Shown here: in pieces, positions 20,929-26,029 of the stretch
Numbering within the stretch: the first letter of the stretch is position 1
Layout of the letters: the number at the start of each line of letters is the position of its first letter
Origin: a virus
Reading direction: 5' to 3' (one strand)
Virus record (IMG/VR): IMGVR_UViG_3300025849_000188
Span: 1 to 26,029 of that record
Length of the DNA stretch: 26,029 nt
Notes under the pieces: model-generated
The model's input: the letters and a program-made list of their open reading frames with translations, nothing else
The model's database searches: none
Told to the model about the DNA's origin: nothing
Translations under genes and position numbers: made by a program

Positions 20929-23900
20929 CTACAATCCTGGAATCGAAACAGTTTCGATGTCGTTAGATACCATGTTATTTAGTTGTAGCTTAGTATAGGT
21001 CTGGTCTGAAGGGTAAACTTCATTTCTTATACCATTAGCATAAGAGTCAGAAGAACCATCGCCCATTAACCACACTTGAGTAGCACCATAAGTATTAGAT
21101 GCGTAAGGGTTCCAAGTTGTTTGACTTACAGCGCTACTGATTCTGTGAATCTCGTCCTGTTTGTAATTACTTATCCACTTCTTTGGGTCAGTAATAATCA
21201 GCTTAATTTCATCGTCATTAGGCATAGTTTGGTTATACTTTAGTGTAGTCATAACTGTAGCCGCCACTTTACCGTGGAAGTTTCTGTTATTACCACGACC
21301 AGCAATAGTAAAGTCACCGCCAATCTGTCTGTCCATTCTAGCACCACTACCTGTCCACTGGTTAGCTACACTTTTGTTTGTACCTACAGAAGCAAAGCTA
21401 TCACTAGAACTCATTACACGAATATCAAACGCACCTGCTAAGTTAGCTGTTGTGGCATCTGAAGCGCTATAACGTTGTCCTTTGTGAGCAATGTAAATAC
21501 CATACCATTGACTAGTACTCATGCTACTAAGAATCTTACACTCGTTATAACCAACGCCCTCTTGACCCCAATGGAACCAAAGATTACGGAGGCTGTCTGT
21601 ACGTAGGAAGATGTTATCATTCCCTGTACTTGCTCCTTCGCCCATATTCCAGATGTGTTGATTACTGCTGTTTCCATCAGTTTTAAACACTATCGATGTA
21701 GCCCAAGGTCTTGCATCAAAGGAGTCTGATGTTTTGTTGCTGTCAGTAGTATGAGCGGGAACCGTGGTTCCTGTATAACTCATTTTCGTTGGCATATAAG
21801 AGCTTTGAGCGCCTACTTGTGTTAGGTGTTCATTAGAACCACTAAAGTCTAAAGCCTTAGTCCAGTTTGTTAAGTTGTTTGAAACAACAGGGTTGTCATA
21901 GTGAGCAATGCCTGTGTCTGTTACATCTACGGTAGTTTCACGAGCCGCAATTATTACTTGCTCATCTCCTACACCTGCGTTTTGACTAACGCTATAGAAA
22001 ACTGGAGTAGCCATTGTAGCACCTGTACCTGCAGTTGCAGTAGCACTTATAAGCTTACCTGAACCCGGAGCATCGTGGAATAACACTAAGTCACGGTTAA
22101 AAGTACCGCTACCATAACTTGTAATGCCACCGCCGCCTGTTACGACTTTACTACCATTACTCTCTCTGTGAAGTCTGAAGCCTAGCTTCATGTCCTCATC
22201 TTGCCAGCCATATCCTTGTGCTGAACCAGCTTGAAGGTTAGCATTGTCGGCTACGAAGCCAATAAAGACAGCGTATTGTGAACTACCTGTAGTACCCATG
22301 CTGTTAAATATACCTTCAACAAAAGCCGCTGAGAACACAACTCGTTTACCTTGAGCTGTTGTATCATCATATGTCATCACACTGTCATCATCTAGTGTGT
22401 TAGCATCAACCATTGCACCTGAGTTTGATACGTGTGTCCAACTGCTTAATGAAGGAGCCGGTGCGTCTAGGTTAGTTACTGTAATATCAAAATCACTACT
22501 TGTAGAACCATAAGAATTAGTCCTTGTAACAGTTACGGTAAAGACTTGACTTGGGGTAACATCGTTTGTTCCTGCTACTTCAGGAGAAGTACCTACGATA
22601 TTAGTCCCTGAAAGACTTAAGCCTGAAGGTAGACCTGAAACAGAAGTAGTAAATGACATACCTGTAGGAGCAACTTGATAGTTAACTGCTGTGTTTTCGT
22701 CTACTGTTAAATCAGTAATTGTAAAGGCTGATGGAGCGTAGTTAGCATCCGGACCTGTAGAAATAACATTATAAGTTATATCTGCTGTGTTGCTTGGTGC
22801 TGAACTTCCTGCATGAGTTCCACCTGTTGAAGGCATATACCATGTTTGTGAAGTAGGTGTCTCATCTGCAAACACATGTGCCATGTTCGTACCTGAACCA
22901 CCGTTGTTAATGTCTGCTTGGTTAGCCTCTGCTTCTGTTTCGAATAAAGGATAATAGAAGTCACCATCTGGAGATTCAATGTAGTAGTAAGTCATTACTG
23001 GACCGGTGTATAGTTCTTTAGAAGTAATGTGTGTAGAACAAACTGCACCTTCATTCTTCAAGAATACTACTAGGCTATACTCTTCATTAGCTGTTACGAG
23101 GGCTGAACGAACAATTACTTGCCATTCTGCTGCTTCTTGATCATAGTGAGAGATAAACAAACGACCATCTTCGTCAATACCAGCACGATACTCATCAGAG
23201 CGTTGTGGGTTAAAGAACATTCCGTTTTCAATCACAGCACCATAAGGTGAGTGCTCATAAGTAGCGTTAGGCTTAAGACGAACAGCAAGGTCCATGTCTT
23301 CACCTGTTAGAGTGTTGTCTTCTAGAGCAGCTACAGAAATTTCTGAAGTCAGCATTAAGCCAATCATCATCTTTTTCAGAGGGTCATTTCCTGAGTTATC
23401 AAACTGGAAGAACTCTCCGTTTTCTGACACAGGGTTTGATGTTGTAAAGAAGCCATCGTTAAACTCTGAACCAGTGTTAGTCCCTTTAGTAGCTTCGTTA
23501 GCATTGATAGTTACATCACCAAAGGTAGATACTGAAGTTGTGTGGTTAGTGTAAGTGTTAGAGATAAATCTATCATCTGCACCAGTACCTACAGGAGTAA
23601 CTGTAAATAAACCGTTAAGAGCGTTTACTACAGGTACAAGCTGTTGTGCTTGTGTTTGACCACCAAAGGTAACGTTAGCTTTACGAACAAACCGCATAAG
23701 GTCTGAGCCATTGTCTACATTTTCTTTAATAGTAATTGTACCGTCTGCTTCGCCAACTGCTTTAATAGAGTTTACAGGATAAGAATGTCCTGTAGAAGCT
23801 AGAATAGTAGTGTTAGTAGCATCACGTTGGAAATCCACAGCATCTGTAGCACCAAATTCAATAATACCAATAGCTGTAGCGTTAGCTTGCTCAGTAATAT

Positions 23901-24150
23901 AGTCTGCACACTCTTGAGCAGTATTAAAGGCTGTACCTAGTGCTGTGCGAAACTCTGTGAAAGGAACTGCAAAGAATTCATAAACAGGGCTATCTGAGTC
24001 AGTTGTACGAACTGTGTTTAGTACGTTAATACGAGTATTATCTGTTTCATTAACTTCACCTGATAGGCAGTTGTTCCAGTAAGCTGGCTGCGAAGAACCT
24101 TGAAAGGTAATAGCGTTAGCATTTTCATTACGTTGAATACGAATAGACAT
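20929..24150 (-). CDS. Large tail adhesin with Ig-like domain (1073 aa)
   Basis: This 1073-residue protein begins with MSIRIQRNENANAITFQGSS, not like a signal peptide. A beta-rich, Asp/Asn-rich N-terminal part is followed at about residues 470-570 by a putative Ig-like (He_PIG-type) domain with FTITDLTVDENTAV, GLPSGLSLSG and FTVTVTRTNSYGS. The C-terminal half has Trp/Gly-rich blocks (HIWNMGEGASTGNDN, RQIGGDFTIAGRGNNRNFHG) resembling a lectin-like or concanavalin-like jelly roll. It is probably a receptor-binding or virion surface protein. GGGAGG precedes the ATG. Confidence 0.78.
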   Translation of the reverse strand: MSIRIQRNENANAITFQGSSQPAYWNNCLSGEVNETDNTRINVLNTVRTTDSDSPVYEFFAVPFTEFRTALGTAFNTAQECADYITEQANATAIGIIEFGATDAVDFQRDATNTTILASTGHSYPVNSIKAVGEADGTITIKENVDNGSDLMRFVRKANVTFGGQTQAQQLVPVVNALNGLFTVTPVGTGADDRFISNTYTNHTTSVSTFGDVTINANEATKGTNTGSEFNDGFFTTSNPVSENGEFFQFDNSGNDPLKKMMIGLMLTSEISVAALEDNTLTGEDMDLAVRLKPNATYEHSPYGAVIENGMFFNPQRSDEYRAGIDEDGRLFISHYDQEAAEWQVIVRSALVTANEEYSLVVFLKNEGAVCSTHITSKELYTGPVMTYYYIESPDGDFYYPLFETEAEANQADINNGGSGTNMAHVFADETPTSQTWYMPSTGGTHAGSSAPSNTADITYNVISTGPDANYAPSAFTITDLTVDENTAVNYQVAPTGMSFTTSVSGLPSGLSLSGTNIVGTSPEVAGTNDVTPSQVFTVTVTRTNSYGSTSSDFDITVTNLDAPAPSLSSWTHVSNSGAMVDANTLDDDSVMTYDDTTAQGKRVVFSAAFVEGIFNSMGTTGSSQYAVFIGFVADNANLQAGSAQGYGWQDEDMKLGFRLHRESNGSKVVTGGGGITSYGSGTFNRDLVLFHDAPGSGKLISATATAGTGATMATPVFYSVSQNAGVGDEQVIIAARETTVDVTDTGIAHYDNPVVSNNLTNWTKALDFSGSNEHLTQVGAQSSYMPTKMSYTGTTVPAHTTDSNKTSDSFDARPWATSIVFKTDGNSSNQHIWNMGEGASTGNDNIFLRTDSLRNLWFHWGQEGVGYNECKILSSMSTSQWYGIYIAHKGQRYSASDATTANLAGAFDIRVMSSSDSFASVGTNKSVANQWTGSGARMDRQIGGDFTIAGRGNNRNFHGKVAATVMTTLKYNQTMPNDDEIKLIITDPKKWISNYKQDEIHRISSAVSQTTWNPYASNTYGATQVWLMGDGSSDSYANGIRNEVYPSDQTYTKLQLNNMVSNDIETVSIPGL

Positions 24151-24153
24151 AAA

Positions 24154-25965
24154 TTACCTCCCTACGGTAAATAGTGTTGTTAGTGGTTGAACAAATACTG
24201 GCTGGTCAGCACGGATGGCTGGTAGAGCACGAGCATTAACATCTTCAGCAGATGCCAGATAAGCACTAATCATTGGACGGTTCAAAAAGGTTTCACCTGT
24301 TGTACCTGCACCATAGAACAATGGTTCGCCTGTTAGAGCAAAGGTAAAGGTGACGTTATCAGAAGCGTCACGAGTTGCCCAAATAAGACCAACCTCAACA
24401 GTTGTGTTTGCGAACTGTGGTGTTAAGTTAAAATCGAAACGGAACTGGGTAAAGTTACCTACGTCTAGTTCAGACATATCGTAAGAGCCAGTAGCCGCAT
24501 TATAAATTAGGCCAGATGTTGATGCTGCATTGTAAGCAGTGTTATCAGCAAAATCAAACATGCTTGTTACGCCAGCTGGCATGTAAGCACCTGAGAAAAG
24601 ACCTACGCCTTGATAGGCAGTAGTACCTGCGTGTGGAGCTTCGTTAGCATCAGCGCTATCACCCCAATAAGGAGTGTCGTTAGCAATTTGACGAGTTGAG
24701 TCGAAGCCGAAGCGTAACCAAGCATTAGAATCAACCATTGCTTGAGTGTATTCAACATCGTTACCAATATCTGATATACCGGCGCTACCTGACACACGGT
24801 CAGTAAATCCACCCGTAAACTCGTAACCACCAGTAGCTTTATCAGCTTCTGCTTTAGTTCCAAGGTCTGCACCATTAAATTGAACACGAGTGCCACTACG
24901 GCTAATTGGGTATTCAACAAGGTTGTTTGGGTCTGTATCATCGACAAACTTAATGCTGTTATCGCTAACATAAATGTCACGAATTTTCTTTTCAGCACTA
25001 CCAATATCATAGGTGTCGTTTGTATCTGGAATGATACTTGTGTCTAGGTTACCATTAAGGTAAGTAGCAACATCTGAATCATCATAAGTTGTAGCAGCAA
25101 CAGCCCATGCATAGTCTGCACCGTCCCAAGTTAGGACTTGACCAGTTGTAGCTGTGCTTTGGTTAAGATGGTTATTAACGTCTGTGTCTGTGTAAGTTGT
25201 AGCACTAGCAGCCCATGCATAGTCTGAGCCATCCCATGTAAGGAATTCGCCTGTGGTTGCTGTGCTTTGGTTAAGGTGTGCGTCTACGTCTGAATTAGCG
25301 TAAGGCACTGGAGTATTAGTTAGGTCGTTATAGTCACCTGATGTAGCAACAGTAGCTAAAGTTGGTGCATTTGTTAAATCGGCATAATCACCGCTAAATG
25401 CATCAGTAATACCATAGCCAGCGATTGTTGTAGGCTTGGCTGTAATATTATCAAAAGCAACTGTTACTGGAATTGGAGACACAGGCGGATCGCCTACATC
25501 ACCTGTAGAAATAGCACCATAACGAATTACAATTAGTACACGAATCGACAAAATAGTAGGGTTTGAGTCACCACTTTGAATTCGGATTGTACCAACTACG
25601 AAAGGAACATCTGTGTTTGTGTCAAACGGCACTGAACCAGCGTATAGGTTAGTTGGGAGGTAAAGCCGAAGCTTACCATCAACAGGGGAACCTACTGCAC
25701 TGATAAGGGTGCTGCGATCTTCAACAGTTGCTCCGGAATCAAGTGTTAGGTTTGCTAGGGTGAATGAGCTACCACGAGTAGCTGGTGTGATATCACCTGT
25801 AGCTGTAGTTGTATCAAACTCATAAGAGTAGCCAGTAAGGTCTAGAGCACCACCTTCCGAATCGGTAAGGTCGATGTCCCAGTTTCTTGCTGAACCATTT
25901 ACAAGCTGAGTGCAGACTACATCATCTGCTCCTCCTGCAAATGCAGAAATATTTGAGATTCTCAT
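24154..25965 (-). CDS. Tail fibre/structural protein (603 aa)
   Basis: The N-terminal region (to about residue 150) is a beta-rich domain (ARNWDIDLTDSEGG, LDLTGYSYEFD) that looks like a fibre attachment domain. Next come GYGITDAF and repeated modules DVDAHLNQSTATTGEFLTWD and DVNNHLNQSTATTGQVLTWD, related to a segment in the 613-aa fibre. The C-terminal third describes a folded domain of unknown type. AGGAC lies about 8 nt before the ATG at 25965. The frame stays open upstream to the window edge, so a longer protein cannot be excluded, but the ribosome site supports this start. Confidence 0.78.
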   Translation of the reverse strand: MRISNISAFAGGADDVVCTQLVNGSARNWDIDLTDSEGGALDLTGYSYEFDTTTATGDITPATRGSSFTLANLTLDSGATVEDRSTLISAVGSPVDGKLRLYLPTNLYAGSVPFDTNTDVPFVVGTIRIQSGDSNPTILSIRVLIVIRYGAISTGDVGDPPVSPIPVTVAFDNITAKPTTIAGYGITDAFSGDYADLTNAPTLATVATSGDYNDLTNTPVPYANSDVDAHLNQSTATTGEFLTWDGSDYAWAASATTYTDTDVNNHLNQSTATTGQVLTWDGADYAWAVAATTYDDSDVATYLNGNLDTSIIPDTNDTYDIGSAEKKIRDIYVSDNSIKFVDDTDPNNLVEYPISRSGTRVQFNGADLGTKAEADKATGGYEFTGGFTDRVSGSAGISDIGNDVEYTQAMVDSNAWLRFGFDSTRQIANDTPYWGDSADANEAPHAGTTAYQGVGLFSGAYMPAGVTSMFDFADNTAYNAASTSGLIYNAATGSYDMSELDVGNFTQFRFDFNLTPQFANTTVEVGLIWATRDASDNVTFTFALTGEPLFYGAGTTGETFLNRPMISAYLASAEDVNARALPAIRADQPVFVQPLTTLFTVGR

Positions 25966-25980
25966 TTTGATATGTCCTAT

Positions 25981-26008
25981 GGGATCTGTATCCCGTACTG
26001 TAGTACGG
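25981..26008 (-). promoter_or_regulatory. Overlapping hairpins upstream of the first fibre gene
   Basis: The minus strand carries CCGTAC-TACA-GTACGG (26008-25993) and GGGAT-ACAG-ATCCC (25994-25981). The two stems share two bases, so they compete. No U-tract follows. They lie 16 nt upstream of the ATG at 25965 and could be a leader structure, processing signal or leftover terminator of a gene outside the window. Confidence 0.4.
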
Positions 26009-26029
26009 TTTGTTTGAGTTAAAAGGGTG

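Noticed and set aside
23192-23198. CTGATGA on the minus strand in the large adhesin gene
   Set aside because: No matching stems I-III or GAAA segment; it is explained by coding sequence.
1-26029. Plus-strand open frames
   Set aside because: All are short, lie opposite real minus-strand genes, and lack ribosome sites or recognisable proteins.
1-26029. tRNA genes, CRISPR arrays, integrase or insertion sequences
   Set aside because: No cloverleaf T-arm motifs, regularly spaced short repeats or transposase/integrase motifs were seen by eye; a tRNA scan would settle the first point.

Overview
This window is part of a T7-like, short-tailed (podovirus-type) phage genome. The evidence is a single-subunit T7-type RNA polymerase, a family A DNA polymerase with a proofreading domain, a gp2.5-like single-stranded DNA-binding protein, several large tail-fibre genes, tightly packed genes with strong Shine-Dalgarno sites, and every gene on the minus strand. 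Many junctions are TAATG or ATGA overlaps. The Shine-Dalgarno sites, exported small proteins and chaperone-tipped fibres suggest a Gram-negative, probably aquatic or marine host; that host call is inference. No tRNA, CRISPR array, integrase or insertion sequence was seen.

Reading in the direction of transcription (high to low coordinates): 25965-15397 holds the tail-fibre/adhesin block: a 603-aa fibre, a 1073-aa Ig-containing adhesin, a 124-aa small protein, a 485-aa repeat fibre, two fibres ending in Peptidase_S74 intramolecular chaperones, and a small tail-tip-like protein. Two further small genes (196 and 100 aa) follow. The block closes with a strong UUCG-tetraloop terminator at 14472-14504. 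Next, 14434-11868 is a cassette of twelve very small genes, many predicted to enter the membrane or periplasm. It begins with two identical 20-bp promoter-like elements and contains two self-cleaving RNA motifs. A long structured leader at 11725-11858 precedes a 135-aa gene and the RNA polymerase (11272-8615). The replication and nucleotide-metabolism region follows: SSB, a 146-aa conserved phage protein, a nucleoside 2-deoxyribosyltransferase-like protein, a DUF3310 protein, DNA polymerase, a cytidine/dCMP-type deaminase and a MoxR-like AAA+ ATPase, with many small unknown genes between them.

The main discovery is a pair of type II hammerhead ribozymes on the coding strand (12739-12797 and 13974-14034). 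Each lies directly at the stop codon of a small gene. Both carry CTGATGA, GAAA and a GTC cleavage triplet, with three predicted stems. Compensatory changes between the two copies in stems I and III support a functional fold. They are direct repeats about 1.24 kb apart and would cut the polycistronic early RNA into segments with hairpin-protected ends. The 1235-nt piece between the cuts would have 5'-OH and 2',3'-cyclic phosphate ends.

Other points: the RNA polymerase has a coiled-coil-like insertion of roughly 115 residues between motifs A and B and a shortened N-terminal region; the DNA polymerase has Gln instead of the usual steric-gate Glu; and the RNA polymerase leader can fold into two mutually exclusive structures. 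Gene starts were chosen from Shine-Dalgarno spacing and overlaps, and several differ from the longest open frame. All family assignments are from recognition of motifs by eye, without database searches.
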